Origin: Carboxylicivirga sediminis
Lineage (GTDB): Bacteria; Bacteroidota; Bacteroidia; Bacteroidales; Marinilabiliaceae
Direction of reading: 5' to 3'
Length of the DNA: 64,000 bases
NCBI RefSeq assembly: GCF_018156225.1
Contig: NZ_JAGTAR010000019.1
Coordinates: forward strand, 50,859 to 114,858
Each line of letters opens with the position of its first letter. The first letter of the stretch is position 1. Shown piece by piece: positions 41,678-51,296 of the stretch. A model generated the notes under the pieces. It searched no databases. It was not told the DNA's origin and saw only the letters and a program-made list of their open reading frames with translations. The position numbers and the translations under genes are program-made.

Positions 41678-43525
41678 TTAGTCCTCCAGCAAGGTTTTAA
41701 AGTGTTCTTTCAATTCTACTACCGTAAATGGTTGTCCCTGTACTTTATTAAAACGTTGTGTTTGAATATCAGGGAAGTTCATTGTCAGATAATCGGCAAA
41801 TTGCCCAAGGTTTAATTCACAGACTACAATTTTCTTGTAGCGCTTCAGTACCTCATATGTATTGCGTGGTAATGGCTTAATGTAATTAAAATGTGCCAAT
41901 GCCAGCTTATGTCCTTCATTTGCCAACTCATCAACAGCTGTAAACAGGTGACCAAATGTACCACCCCATCCAACTACTAAAACATCAGCATCTTCATCAC
42001 CCAACAATTCCAATTCAGGCACCACATTAGCAACACGTTGTACTTTTTCCTCACGAATTTCCACCATACGCTGATGGTTTAAGGCATCATGAGAAACAGC
42101 TCCAGTGTGCTCATCCTTTTCGAGCCCGCCAATACGGTGCTCTAATCCAGCTGTTCCAGGTGTTGCCCAATAACGAGAAAGCTTTTCCAGATCTCGCTTA
42201 TACGGATGCCAGTCTTTAGCATTAACGTCTGCTTTAGGTACGCTAATAGCTGGCCATTCTTCAAGATTTGGCAAGCGCCATGGTTGAGTGCCATTTGCCA
42301 GGAAACCATCGGTTAATAAAATAACAGGTGTCATGTGTTCAACTGCTATTTTGGCTGCGTAGAACGCATAATCAAAGCAATTGGTTGGTGAGCTGGCTGC
42401 AATAATAACAGCTGGACTCTCACCATTACGGCCGTAAAGTGCCTGCATTAAATCAGACTGCTCAGTCTTAGTAGGTAATCCGGTTGATGGTCCACCACGC
42501 TGAACGTTTACAATAACAAGTGGCAACTCGGCAATAACGGCCAAGCCAATTGCTTCACCTTTTAAAGCCAAGCCAGGTCCTGAGGTGGTTGTAATCGCCA
42601 AATCACCAGCAAAGCTGGCACCAATCGCAGTACAGATACCTGCAATCTCATCTTCAGCCTGGAATACCTTCACACCTAAATCTTTACGAGCACTTAATTC
42701 CTGAAGAATTTCAGTAGCTGGCGTAATAGGATATGAACCCAGGAATAATTCTAAACCACTCTTCTCTGCAGCGGCCAAAAATCCCCAGGCAACAGCCTGG
42801 TTACCACTTAGGTTGCGATACTTTCCTTTTTTGATATCTGCAGGGTGGATATGATAAGAAGGTGTTAGCGCCTGAATAATGTTACCATAGTTGTAACCAT
42901 CTTCAAGTACCTTCACATTGGCATCAACAATCAGTTGATTCTTTTTAAACTTCTTCTTTATATAGTCTTTGGTATGATCAAGAGGACGATCGAAAAGCCA
43001 GTAAACCAAGCCAAGCGCATACATGTTCTTGCTTCGAAGAATACTTTTATTGTCCAATCCCATATCTTTTAAGCTTTCTTTCGTCAGCGTAGTGATAGGA
43101 GCCTTCACAATATTGTAGCCGCTCAGTTTACTTTCTGTAATAGGATCGTCGGTTTCATAACCTGCTTTTCGCAAATTCTTTTCATCACAACTATCTACAT
43201 CTAAAATAACCGTACCACCTGGTTTCATCCATTTTGCATTAGCCTTTAATGCTGCAGGATTCATTGCCACCAGTACGTCGCAGTAGTCCCCCGGAGTATA
43301 TACTTCGGTATGTCCAAAATGCACCTGAAAGCCGGATACCCCGCTAATGGTGCCCTGTGGGGCACGAATTTCAGATGGATAATCAGGAAATGTTGAGATG
43401 TCATTTCCGAAAATTGCAGAGGTGTAAGAGAATAAGGTACCAGTCAGCTGCATTCCGTCACCGGAGTCACCTGAAAACCTTACTACAACTTCATCTCTTT
43501 CAATAACTTTTGACCTTTTACCCAT
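41678..43525 (-). CDS. korA: 2-oxoacid:ferredoxin oxidoreductase alpha subunit (gamma-alpha fusion)
   Basis: 615 residues from ATG 43523-43525; a TTG nine bases upstream is disfavoured. The first ~190 residues are the gamma domain (VVVRFSGDSGDGMQLTGTLF). The rest is the alpha domain with the pyrimidine-binding YPITPATEILQEL, TTTSGPGLALKGEAIGLAV and QRGGPSTGLPTKTEQSDL, and a C-terminal transketolase-like part (VLVVGWGGTFGHL). The QRGGPSTGLPT motif is typical of KorA. It heads the korAB operon. A 14-bp perfect palindrome lies about 130 bases upstream. Confidence 0.93.
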   Translation of the reverse strand: MGKRSKVIERDEVVVRFSGDSGDGMQLTGTLFSYTSAIFGNDISTFPDYPSEIRAPQGTISGVSGFQVHFGHTEVYTPGDYCDVLVAMNPAALKANAKWMKPGGTVILDVDSCDEKNLRKAGYETDDPITESKLSGYNIVKAPITTLTKESLKDMGLDNKSILRSKNMYALGLVYWLFDRPLDHTKDYIKKKFKKNQLIVDANVKVLEDGYNYGNIIQALTPSYHIHPADIKKGKYRNLSGNQAVAWGFLAAAEKSGLELFLGSYPITPATEILQELSARKDLGVKVFQAEDEIAGICTAIGASFAGDLAITTTSGPGLALKGEAIGLAVIAELPLVIVNVQRGGPSTGLPTKTEQSDLMQALYGRNGESPAVIIAASSPTNCFDYAFYAAKIAVEHMTPVILLTDGFLANGTQPWRLPNLEEWPAISVPKADVNAKDWHPYKRDLEKLSRYWATPGTAGLEHRIGGLEKDEHTGAVSHDALNHQRMVEIREEKVQRVANVVPELELLGDEDADVLVVGWGGTFGHLFTAVDELANEGHKLALAHFNYIKPLPRNTYEVLKRYKKIVVCELNLGQFADYLTMNFPDIQTQRFNKVQGQPFTVVELKEHFKTLLED

Positions 43526-43902
43526 GATTGACAAGGTTCTGATTTATATCTATCTATTATAACAAAGTTGAACTATCAATAAAAAGGAAATCAATGAATA
43601 TAAGCACTTAGCTTTCAACATTAATTTCCTCTGAATTGTGGGAGTAAAGGTAGAGATATGGCCATATCGACAAGTTGATATTTGTCATGTTTAACCGGTT
43701 CACAACTTGTGTTATACAACACATTTTAAAATACATAATTTATGGCCGATAAATCGAATTATCCTTTACTTTACCCCTCTTCAACACTCAGAGTTAAAAA
43801 AGTTGATTGTATTTTTGACCTTTCAATTCTTCAACTGTTTAACTAATACCTGTTGTAATATAAGCTTTCAAAAGTTCAGGATAATTATAAACAAAACAAA
43901 AT
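43526..43902. other. Divergent spacer upstream of korAB
   Basis: No convincing gene lies in this 377-base spacer. It contains a perfect 14-bp palindrome, GATATGGCCATATC, at 43655-43668, a possible operator for korAB. TATTTTTG at 43810-43817 matches a plus-strand -7 box, but I see no TTTG at the right distance. Confidence 0.45.
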
Positions 43903-44430
43903 ATGGCACTAATTAAATCAGTAAGAGGCTTTACGCCTAAAATTGGGAAGAATGCCTATCTGGCCGAAAACGCAACCATCATAGGCGATGTAGAGATAGG
44001 CGATGATTGTAGCATATGGTTTAATGCAGTATTGCGCGGCGATGTTAATTCGATTCGCATTGGCAACAAAGTAAACATTCAGGACGGCTCTGTTTTGCAC
44101 ACCCTGTATCAGAAATCAGTCGTTGAGATCGGTGATAATGTATCAATAGGTCATAATGTAACTATACATGGCGCTAAAATAGAAGACAATGTATTGATTG
44201 GTATTGGTGCCACGGTACTGGATCATGCCGTGATTGGCAGCAACTCAATTATTGCAGCTAATTCACTGGTATTAACGGGCACTATTGTAGAGCCAAACAG
44301 CATATATGCAGGTGTACCAGCTAAAAAAGTCAAAGACATTGAGCCTGAACAATCAAGAGAGATGGTACAAAAAATTGCTAATAACTACCTGATGTATGCC
44401 GGGTGGTTCAAGGAAGAAAACGAAAAGTAA
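43903..44430 (+). CDS. Gamma-carbonic-anhydrase-like hexapeptide protein
   Basis: 175 residues of left-handed beta-helix built from hexapeptide repeats (NATIIGDVEIGDDCSIW, GNKVNIQDGSVLHT, GDNVSIGHNVTIHGAKI, EDNVLIGIGATVLD). Metal-ligand His residues of the YrdA/PaaY/CaiE group are placed as expected (LHT, GHN, IHG). It ends with a short helix. Members bind zinc or iron and some hydrate CO2, but many have no demonstrated activity. It is monocistronic and convergent on murI. Confidence 0.88.
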   Translation: MALIKSVRGFTPKIGKNAYLAENATIIGDVEIGDDCSIWFNAVLRGDVNSIRIGNKVNIQDGSVLHTLYQKSVVEIGDNVSIGHNVTIHGAKIEDNVLIGIGATVLDHAVIGSNSIIAANSLVLTGTIVEPNSIYAGVPAKKVKDIEPEQSREMVQKIANNYLMYAGWFKEENEK

Positions 44431-44435
44431 CTTTG

Positions 44436-44469
44436 AAGCTATCAGCTATTAACCAATGGCTGATAGCTT
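44436..44469. terminator. Bidirectional terminator, gamma-CA / murI
   Basis: AAGCTATCAGC (44436-44446) pairs perfectly with GCTGATAGCTT (44459-44469). It ends the gamma-CA gene and abuts the murI stop. The stem sequence is of the same AGCT-word type as the spacer arrays elsewhere. Confidence 0.8.
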
Positions 44470-45294
44470 TTATAAAACCAAATGTTCCACGTTGGTTTCA
44501 CCTTCGAAAAATATCCCTGCTGTCTGTTTGAATTTAGTAACCTGTTCGGTGGTGTATAAATGTACAGTCCCCCCTTTCGAACACATAGCATCCATCTCCG
44601 GATGCCGAAACAGATAGTCTTTTAAACTTTCCCCGACAATATCTCCCTGCTCCAGCAGTTGCACACCCGCAGGTAAGTATGGTTTAATTTTCGGGGTTAA
44701 CAGCGGATAGTGCGTACAACCTAAAATGACGGTATCAATTGCAGTATCTTGTTTAAAGAGGTTGTCCACGTGCTGCTTCACAAAATAGTCGGTTCCAGGT
44801 TTATCAAACTCATTATTCTCAACCAGTGGCACCCACATTGGGCAAGCTTCCTGAGCCACTTGAACTGATGGGAAAAGCTTGTTAATTTCTATTGGATACG
44901 ATTCGGACTGTATAGTACCCACGGTACCCAAAATACCAACGTGCTTGGTTTCACTATAGGTATCAACTACTTCAACACTTGGTCGTATAACTCCCAAAAC
45001 ACGCTTCTGAGGATCTATATGCGGAAGATCCTTCTGTTGGATGTTACGAAGCGCCTTAGCAGAAGCAGTATTACAAGCTAAAATAACCAGATTAGCTCCC
45101 ATATCAAAGAGCTTTTTAACAGCCTGTAATGTGTATTCATAAACAACCTCAAACGAACGTGTTCCATAAGGAGTGCGTGCATTATCTCCTAAATAAATGT
45201 AATCGTACTGAGGTAAATGCTCAATCAATTTATTTAATACAGTTAATCCTCCGTAACCGGAGTCAAACACGGCAATTGGTCCTGGTTGTTTCAT
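44470..45294 (-). CDS. murI: Glutamate racemase
   Basis: 274 residues, cytosolic, makes D-glutamate for peptidoglycan. The catalytic Cys pair lies in VILACNTASAKALR and TVILGCTHYPLLTP, with IAVFDSGYGGLTVL at the N-terminus supplying the Asp-Ser substrate site. Cofactor-independent. It lies last in the envelope gene group (uppS-bamA-ompH), but a terminator just upstream at 45320-45352 suggests a partly separate transcript. Confidence 0.96.
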   Translation of the reverse strand: MKQPGPIAVFDSGYGGLTVLNKLIEHLPQYDYIYLGDNARTPYGTRSFEVVYEYTLQAVKKLFDMGANLVILACNTASAKALRNIQQKDLPHIDPQKRVLGVIRPSVEVVDTYSETKHVGILGTVGTIQSESYPIEINKLFPSVQVAQEACPMWVPLVENNEFDKPGTDYFVKQHVDNLFKQDTAIDTVILGCTHYPLLTPKIKPYLPAGVQLLEQGDIVGESLKDYLFRHPEMDAMCSKGGTVHLYTTEQVTKFKQTAGIFFEGETNVEHLVL

Positions 45295-45319
45295 ACAATA
45301 GAAATATCACTTAAAGATA

Positions 45320-45352
45320 CAAAAGCGGGTGACTAAACCTAGCCACCCGCTT
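45320..45352 (-). terminator. Terminator after the ompH genes
   Basis: AAGCGGGTG (45323-45331) pairs with CACCCGCTT (45344-45352) across a 12-base loop, followed by TTTTG on the minus strand. It separates the ompH series from murI. Confidence 0.75.
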
Positions 45353-45374
45353 CAACAAAATTATTTGCTATTTC

Positions 45375-45887
45375 TTATTGTGCGCCTAATTTAGTCTTAA
45401 CCAACGGTGCACAATCTATACTTTTACTTGAGTGATATACTACTACCTGAGAGCTTATATCGAAAATATAGATTAAGCCTTGCTCCTGTCCAACTTCATC
45501 AATGGCTTTTTGCACTTTGGTGATAATTGGTTGAAGCAATTGCTGCTCCTTCTGGCCAATTGTCTGCTGCGCCATTTGACTGTATTGTTGCATACGCTGC
45601 TCATAATCCTGAATTTCCTTTTCCTTAGTGGCACGGATTAAATCAGGCAAAGAATCACGTTGTGACATATAGTCGGTGTATTTTTTCTGCAAATCCTGCT
45701 GCATTACCTGTAACTGCTCCTGCAATTTAGTAGCTTCGGCCTGAAGTTCCTGGTCAGCAGCTACTTTTTCCGGTAGTTGCATCACTAATTCCTGAATATT
45801 TATATGACCAAACTTAAGATCCTGCGCCTGCACTTTTCCAACGAATGCGATGGCAGCAAACAGTACTATAACTTTTACCAATTTCAT
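45375..45887 (-). CDS. OmpH/Skp-family periplasmic chaperone, copy 3
   Basis: 170 residues with a signal peptide ending VQAQ (residue ~22). The mature part starts KFGHINIQELVMQLP, the OmpH N-terminal strand, followed by a long coiled coil rich in Gln and Lys (about residues 40-120) and a C-terminal strand region VIYHSS-like ending in DCAPLVKTKLG. Skp-like proteins are jellyfish-shaped trimers that hold unfolded outer-membrane proteins in the periplasm. It is the third of three similar genes in tandem downstream of bamA and most like copy 2. Confidence 0.88.
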   Translation of the reverse strand: MKLVKVIVLFAAIAFVGKVQAQDLKFGHINIQELVMQLPEKVAADQELQAEATKLQEQLQVMQQDLQKKYTDYMSQRDSLPDLIRATKEKEIQDYEQRMQQYSQMAQQTIGQKEQQLLQPIITKVQKAIDEVGQEQGLIYIFDISSQVVVYHSSKSIDCAPLVKTKLGAQ

Positions 45888-45909
45888 ATCTAAATTTTTT
45901 ATTTACTTA

Positions 45910-46422
45910 TTATTGAATACCTAGTTTAGCTTTCACTAATGCACCTACATCAATGCTTTTATCTGACGCGAAAACAGGTACCCGGCTTGTCATCTCAAAT
46001 ATATACAAAAATCCTTCTTCATCGCCCACTTCCTGAATAGCGGCTTGCAATTTTTGAATAACAGGCGCTTGTAATTCATTCTGTTTGGCCTGTATTTGCT
46101 GTTGTGAAAGCAAGTAAAAGTTTTGCACCTTCTGGTTCAATTCCATCAACTCCTGCTCACGAGCTTGTCTCTCAGCGGCTGATAAACTTTCAACATCCTG
46201 CTGATAGCTCTGCTGCTTAGTTTGTAAGTCTTGCTGCATGGTCATTAGCTGTGACTCTTTCTGCTCAAACTCCGCCTCCATTTGTTCTTCAATAGCTTTC
46301 AACTCTGGCATTGCCTGCAGTATTTCAGCGCTGTTAATATGACCAAATTTCATAGGCTGCTGCGCATTAACTGAACCAATGGCTAGTAAAAATACAACAA
46401 CCAGTGTGTAGTAAATTTTCAT
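45910..46422 (-). CDS. OmpH/Skp-family periplasmic chaperone, copy 2
   Basis: 170 residues: signal peptide ending SVNAQ, then MKFGHINSAEILQAMPEL, a Gln/Glu-rich coiled coil (residues ~42-120) and a C-terminal GDEEGFLYIFEMTSRVPVFASDKSIDV strand. It shares this architecture and many residues with copy 3, pointing to a tandem duplication. Spacings to its neighbours are 22 and 14 bases, so all three are probably cotranscribed with bamA. Confidence 0.88.
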   Translation of the reverse strand: MKIYYTLVVVFLLAIGSVNAQQPMKFGHINSAEILQAMPELKAIEEQMEAEFEQKESQLMTMQQDLQTKQQSYQQDVESLSAAERQAREQELMELNQKVQNFYLLSQQQIQAKQNELQAPVIQKLQAAIQEVGDEEGFLYIFEMTSRVPVFASDKSIDVGALVKAKLGIQ

Positions 46423-46436
46423 ATCTTCTTCTTTAA

Positions 46437-46949
46437 TTATTCACTTTTATATCCAAGTTCAATCAGCACATCGTCACTGATATCATACTTGTTATCCACA
46501 AACATAATACCCATCCCGGATGCTTTATCAAATACTGCAGCGATGTTGTTCTCCGAAGCAATATCAGTTATAGCATTGTAAATCTCATCCTGAATTGGCT
46601 TTATTAAAGCTTCGCGCCTTTTAAAGAGCTCTCCATTCTGCCCGAAATAGTTCTGCTGCAGCTGTTTAGCTTGTTGCTCTTTTTCAACTATCTCATTCTC
46701 CCGTTTTGTTTTCATTTCATTGGAAAGAAACACATTCTCAGCCTGATAGTTTTTGTATAGCTCAGCTACTTCCTGATAGCGCTGCTCCACTTCACCCTGC
46801 CACTTGCTGGATAATTGCGACAATTGCTCATTAGCTGCCTCATAAGCAGGAATGTTTCTTAAAATATATTCCGAGTCAACAAAAGCATACTTTTGAGCAA
46901 ACGCCATTTGCCCAACAAATAAAAGAGATAATAAAACGATGTTTTTCAT
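46437..46949 (-). CDS. OmpH/Skp-family periplasmic chaperone, copy 1
   Basis: 170 residues, bamA-proximal copy. Signal peptide MKNIVLLSLLFVGQMAFAQ, then KYAFVDSEYILRNIPAYEAA, the standard OmpH start, a charged coiled coil (residues ~40-120) and NIAAVFDKASGMGIMFVDNKYDISDDVL at the C-terminus. It is more divergent from copies 2 and 3 than they are from each other, so the trio may not be functionally identical. Confidence 0.9.
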   Translation of the reverse strand: MKNIVLLSLLFVGQMAFAQKYAFVDSEYILRNIPAYEAANEQLSQLSSKWQGEVEQRYQEVAELYKNYQAENVFLSNEMKTKRENEIVEKEQQAKQLQQNYFGQNGELFKRREALIKPIQDEIYNAITDIASENNIAAVFDKASGMGIMFVDNKYDISDDVLIELGYKSE

Positions 46950-47013
46950 AGCTTATTCATTTTAGTATGCTTAAATAAACAAAAATCAAACCAAACTCAT
47001 AACAAGCTGTATG

Positions 47014-49584
47014 TTAGAAACTTTGACCTATTACAAAGTGGAACTGACTACCACCGGCATTTCTTCTGTATAGGCTCTCATCAAATCCATAACCCCAGTC
47101 AATTCCCATTAATCCAAATATAGGTAAGAATATTCTCAAACCAACTCCGGCAGAACGCTTTAGCTCAAACGGATTATAATCTTCGTACTGACTCCATGCA
47201 TTACCGGCTTCGAGAAAGGCCAGTGCAAAAACGGTGGCCGATGGTTGCAATGCCAATGGATATCTTACTTCCATGGTCAGCTTATTATATATGTTACCGT
47301 CGTACGATCCTTGTGTATTATAAGGTGTAAGCGATGAGTTTTCGTATCCACGCAATCCGATGGTCTCGGAACCATACATGCTGAAGCCCGCCATTCCATC
47401 TCCTCCGAGAACGAACTTCTCAAACGGACTCTGAAGGTATTTATTATAGTAACCAAGGAAGCCCATCTCCATTTTACCCATCACAACCAGTTTGTTGGCA
47501 TTATCAATAGGCTTATAAACGGCTCCTTTGAAAGTCCACTTATGATACTCAATACGCTGATACTTTTCTTCTTCGCTGGCTTTTGACCAATCCTTGTCTG
47601 GCTGGAACATTGACCAAGGCGGGGTAAATTCAACGCCCACTGAAAAGTCAGATCCCTGACGAGTATAAATTGGATTATCAATTGAACGGCGACTCAACAT
47701 GACTTTAAAGTTCAGGTTGTTTGAAATACCATTCTGCATAATGAAATAATTCCAATCCAACAGATCGTATCGTTGATAACTAGCCTCTGTATATAATGAG
47801 AAGAAATCATCGGGCCAGCGAAGACGTTTACCAAATCCTAATGAGATACCAGTAATCTTCATGTGCTGATCGATGGCATCAGGATCTTGCATACCCGGGT
47901 AACTACCTCCATAACCAGGATAACCACCATAACCACCTCCATAGCTATAACGCGGATCGTAGTAACTTGAACTAACACCGGTTTGAATAGAGTGATAGAT
48001 AGAGAAGCTTAGTGAGTTAGGTTTTTTACCTCCTAACCATGGTTCGGTAAATGATAAACTATATGACTGGTAGAACTTACCGTTGGTTTGTGCACGTAAA
48101 GCCAGTGTCTGACCATCACCAGTTGGCAATGGACGCCAAGCCTCTTTATTAAAGAAGTTACGCATTGAGAAGTTGGTAAACTTCAGACCTAATGAACCTA
48201 CAAACATACCAGCACCCCAACCACCGGATAATTCTATCTGGTCATTGGCTTTTTCTTCAAGCTGATAAACCAGGTCAACTGTTCCATTATCAGGATTTGG
48301 CTGAACGTCTGGTGAAATATTCTCAGGATCGAAATGACCAAGTTGCGCTAATTCACGTACTGTACGAATTAATTCAGACTTACTAAATAGCTGTCCCGGT
48401 TTAGTTCTGATTTCACGACGCACCACATGCTCGTGAGTTTTGGTGTTACCGCGAATGATGACCTTATTAATGGTAGCCTGCTGGCCTTCATAAATACGCA
48501 TCTCAATATCGATGGTATCACCCCGCACACCTGTTTCTACAGGTGTAATATTTGAGAACAAATAACCATTATCCATGTAGCGGTTATGCACCGCATCTTC
48601 ATCAGTAATTAAGCGTTCATCCAGATATGTTTGGTTAAACACATCACCTTTCTTAATACGTAAGTCATACGCTAAAAGCTCGGAAGGGTAAATGGTATTA
48701 CCGACCCAACTAATATCACCAAAGTAATATTTGTTACCTTCTTCAAGCACTAACTTAACATCAACGGTGTTATCCTCGATATTTTTACTTACCTCTTCGC
48801 TTACGATGCGTGCATCGCGATATCCCAGTTCGTTGTATTTACCAATAACAGCCGTTAAATCCTCTTCGTATTTCTCAACTACAAATTTCTTGGTTCTGAA
48901 AAAGTTCAGCACCTTACCTTTTTCGTTGGTTTTTTTCATGGTGCGGTTTAGCTTACCATCGCTCAGCACCTCGTTTCCTTCAAATGTCAGGCTACTTACC
49001 TTTACCTTATCTTTCTTGTCAACGTTGATATCCAGCGTAACATGATTCGGTTTGGAGGGATCATCTTTTTGAACAATATTAACTTCGGTATTATAAAAAC
49101 CTTTATTCACGAAGTGATCGGTAATGTATTTCTCGGCTCTGGTCACCATAAAGGGTGTTACCTGCGAACCTTTCATCATGGCAACCTTTTGCTCTACTGT
49201 TTCTATCTCATTCTTTTTGAGCCCATGAAAATACATCTCTGATAAACGAGGTCGTTCCTGCAGGTATATTTCCAGGTAAATTTCACGCCCCTCGATTTTT
49301 TTGGCTTTGATTTTGGCATCGGAGAAAAGTCCGTGTTGCCAGTATCGCCTGATAGCTTCGGACACTTCATCACCTGGCACGGTAATTTGCTGCCCTACTT
49401 TCAGTCCACTGATATTGACGAGTATTTTTGGATCCAGATTTTGCACCCCAGTTACTTCAATATCTGCAATTACATACTTTCGGGGAGTGCCCGAATATGA
49501 AATATTTGGAATATCAGTTGTTTGTCCAATTACACTACTAATAGAGAATATAAAAAGAAAAACAATCAATAATTTACTTCGCAT
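47014..49584 (-). CDS. bamA: Outer-membrane protein assembly factor BamA
   Basis: About 856 residues from ATG 49582-49584 (MRSKLLIVFLFIFSISSVIGQ, a clean signal peptide); ATG 49596 adds four residues and the longest frame begins with TTG. Five POTRA domains span residues ~35-440, followed by a 16-strand beta barrel with the conserved YENSSLTPYN and LRGYENS-type L6 region (GLRGYE). It inserts beta-barrel proteins into the outer membrane. The barrel has an unusual Tyr/Gly-rich loop (SYYDPRYSYGGGYGGYPGYG). It is flanked by uppS and the ompH chaperone genes, a conserved order. Confidence 0.95.
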   Translation of the reverse strand: MRSKLLIVFLFIFSISSVIGQTTDIPNISYSGTPRKYVIADIEVTGVQNLDPKILVNISGLKVGQQITVPGDEVSEAIRRYWQHGLFSDAKIKAKKIEGREIYLEIYLQERPRLSEMYFHGLKKNEIETVEQKVAMMKGSQVTPFMVTRAEKYITDHFVNKGFYNTEVNIVQKDDPSKPNHVTLDINVDKKDKVKVSSLTFEGNEVLSDGKLNRTMKKTNEKGKVLNFFRTKKFVVEKYEEDLTAVIGKYNELGYRDARIVSEEVSKNIEDNTVDVKLVLEEGNKYYFGDISWVGNTIYPSELLAYDLRIKKGDVFNQTYLDERLITDEDAVHNRYMDNGYLFSNITPVETGVRGDTIDIEMRIYEGQQATINKVIIRGNTKTHEHVVRREIRTKPGQLFSKSELIRTVRELAQLGHFDPENISPDVQPNPDNGTVDLVYQLEEKANDQIELSGGWGAGMFVGSLGLKFTNFSMRNFFNKEAWRPLPTGDGQTLALRAQTNGKFYQSYSLSFTEPWLGGKKPNSLSFSIYHSIQTGVSSSYYDPRYSYGGGYGGYPGYGGSYPGMQDPDAIDQHMKITGISLGFGKRLRWPDDFFSLYTEASYQRYDLLDWNYFIMQNGISNNLNFKVMLSRRSIDNPIYTRQGSDFSVGVEFTPPWSMFQPDKDWSKASEEEKYQRIEYHKWTFKGAVYKPIDNANKLVVMGKMEMGFLGYYNKYLQSPFEKFVLGGDGMAGFSMYGSETIGLRGYENSSLTPYNTQGSYDGNIYNKLTMEVRYPLALQPSATVFALAFLEAGNAWSQYEDYNPFELKRSAGVGLRIFLPIFGLMGIDWGYGFDESLYRRNAGGSQFHFVIGQSF

Positions 49585-49669
49585 ATTACCTTCCATGCAG
49601 TTCAATAGTTTTTTCAATTTAGGTTAGTCCAACTTCCTCGATTCTATCTTCTCACCTCACTTCACCTGA

Positions 49670-50413
49670 TTATTTTTTAATTTGCTCGCCGGTTTTTCCA
49701 AATCGCCTTTCGCGACCTTGAAAATCCAACAGGGCCCGGTAAAAATCATCTCTCCTAAAATCGGGCCATAAAATGTCGCAGAAATATAGCTCAGAATAAG
49801 CTAACTGCCAAAGTAAAAAGTTACTTATTCGATGTTCACCGCTGGTTCTGATCATTAGTTCCGGATCAGGCATACCGGCAGTTGACATGTAATTGGATAT
49901 CACATCGGCATTGATATCTTCAATAGCCAATTGATCATTTTTCACTTCGCTGGCAACGCTTTTAAAAGCTTCAATTATCTCCCAACGAGAACTGTAGCTT
50001 AATGCCAGTGTTAATGTTAATCCGGTATTTGATGAAGTTTGTTGTATGCAGTCTTCCAGTTTTTTCTGAACGCCACCTGGCAAAGCTTTCTTACAACCTA
50101 TTGCATTAAGCTTCACATTGTTTTTCATTAAAGTGGAAGTTTCGGAACTGATAGTTGACACAAGGAGGCTCATGAGCGCATCCACCTCCGTTTTGGGACG
50201 GCTCCAGTTTTCTGTACTAAACGCATAAAGAGTCAGGTACTTCACCCCAAGTTCGGCCGCTGCTTCTGTTACTTCCCTCACAGCCGTAACGCCATGCTTA
50301 TGGCCAAACATTCGCGAGTTTCCACGCTTTTTAGCCCAGCGACCATTTCCATCCATTATTATTGCTATGTGGCTTGGCAGCCTGTCTTGTATCAGTTCGT
50401 CTTTTAACGACAT
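49670..50413 (-). CDS. uppS: Undecaprenyl diphosphate synthase (cis-prenyltransferase)
   Basis: 247 residues, cytosolic/membrane-associated, makes the C55 lipid carrier for peptidoglycan and O-antigen. IAIIMDGNGRWAKKRG holds the catalytic Asp and the diphosphate-binding Arg, followed by GHKHGVTAVREV, LYAFSTENWSRP and the C-terminal DPELMIRTSGEHRISNFLLWQLAYSE. It lies between DUF6089 and bamA on the same strand with short gaps. Confidence 0.97.
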   Translation of the reverse strand: MSLKDELIQDRLPSHIAIIMDGNGRWAKKRGNSRMFGHKHGVTAVREVTEAAAELGVKYLTLYAFSTENWSRPKTEVDALMSLLVSTISSETSTLMKNNVKLNAIGCKKALPGGVQKKLEDCIQQTSSNTGLTLTLALSYSSRWEIIEAFKSVASEVKNDQLAIEDINADVISNYMSTAGMPDPELMIRTSGEHRISNFLLWQLAYSELYFCDILWPDFRRDDFYRALLDFQGRERRFGKTGEQIKK

Positions 50414-50425
50414 ACTATCAACGTG

Positions 50426-51193
50426 CTATTTTTTTATACCATCATTACATTTGGTTTTACGTTTCAACATACTGATTGTAACGTATACACCTGCAAACGA
50501 TATCCAATCGTTATTATGGGTAAAAGTGCTCTCTCCAAATCCATAAGGGTCGGAAGGATCTATGCTTCCTGGCCCCACATAGTCCAAGTCATCAACAAAT
50601 GTTTTTCGGAAGGTCCATTCGGCTCCAATCCTTACATATTTGTTGATCTTGTACTTTGCACCTATACCGAACGGCAAAGATAATATAAAACTTGTATTGC
50701 CCGCAGAATTTTCAACATCTGTATCAATTCTGTTATAAATAGTTGTGGCTAAGCCAACCGAAATGTATGGCGTGAAGGTAGTGGTGGAAATAAATTTATG
50801 ATCGTAAGACCTGAAATTAAACTCGACCTGTGCCGAAATATCTCCTATACTTCTGTTGAAGGAATAATTCCCCTCGTCCGACTCAAGGTATTTTAAATCC
50901 TGACCATGATAATCCCCGCTGATATTACCCACTAAAGCCATTCCTTTTAGGGCAATACGATCAGTAAACACATAACGGCCAATACCCCCAACAGCCAGGT
51001 GGGAGTTTGTAAACGGTATGCCTGTGCTCAAATCACCAATATAGTATGAAGTGCCTAAAAAAGCACCTAACTCAAGCCGATCCTGCGCCTGTACTTGTTG
51101 ATTGGCAATGCACAAACAAACAATGACCGCTATTAAAAGCGGCCGCCTTATATTTTTTGTTGGGGTTTCTTTATCGATTAGAGGCATTAGCAT
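50426..51193 (-). CDS. DUF6089-type outer-membrane beta-barrel protein
   Basis: About 255 residues from ATG 51191-51193 (another ATG at 51187; the longest frame starts with TTG). After a hydrophobic signal (LLIAVIVCLCIANQQVQAQ) the protein is a small beta barrel with alternating strands: LELGAFLGTSYYIGDL, FTPYISVGLATTIYN, LPFGIGAKYKINKYVRIGAEWTFRKTF. This matches the DUF6089 family that sits ahead of uppS-bamA across Bacteroidota. The role is unknown; an accessory to outer-membrane assembly is inferred from constant linkage. Confidence 0.8.
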   Translation of the reverse strand: MLMPLIDKETPTKNIRRPLLIAVIVCLCIANQQVQAQDRLELGAFLGTSYYIGDLSTGIPFTNSHLAVGGIGRYVFTDRIALKGMALVGNISGDYHGQDLKYLESDEGNYSFNRSIGDISAQVEFNFRSYDHKFISTTTFTPYISVGLATTIYNRIDTDVENSAGNTSFILSLPFGIGAKYKINKYVRIGAEWTFRKTFVDDLDYVGPGSIDPSDPYGFGESTFTHNNDWISFAGVYVTISMLKRKTKCNDGIKK

Positions 51194-51296
51194 TAAAATC
51201 AAAAACCTGAATTACTGGCAACATCAACCACAGTTGTACATCGCGGTATAATTGTTCAAACAGCGATTCTGAAAAATTATTGCACTAAAATAAAGA

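Noticed and set aside
43707..43916. Plus-strand 69-codon ORF before the gamma-CA gene
   Set aside because: Low-complexity AT-rich translation, overlaps the start of the gamma-CA gene, and shows no start signal or recognisable similarity.
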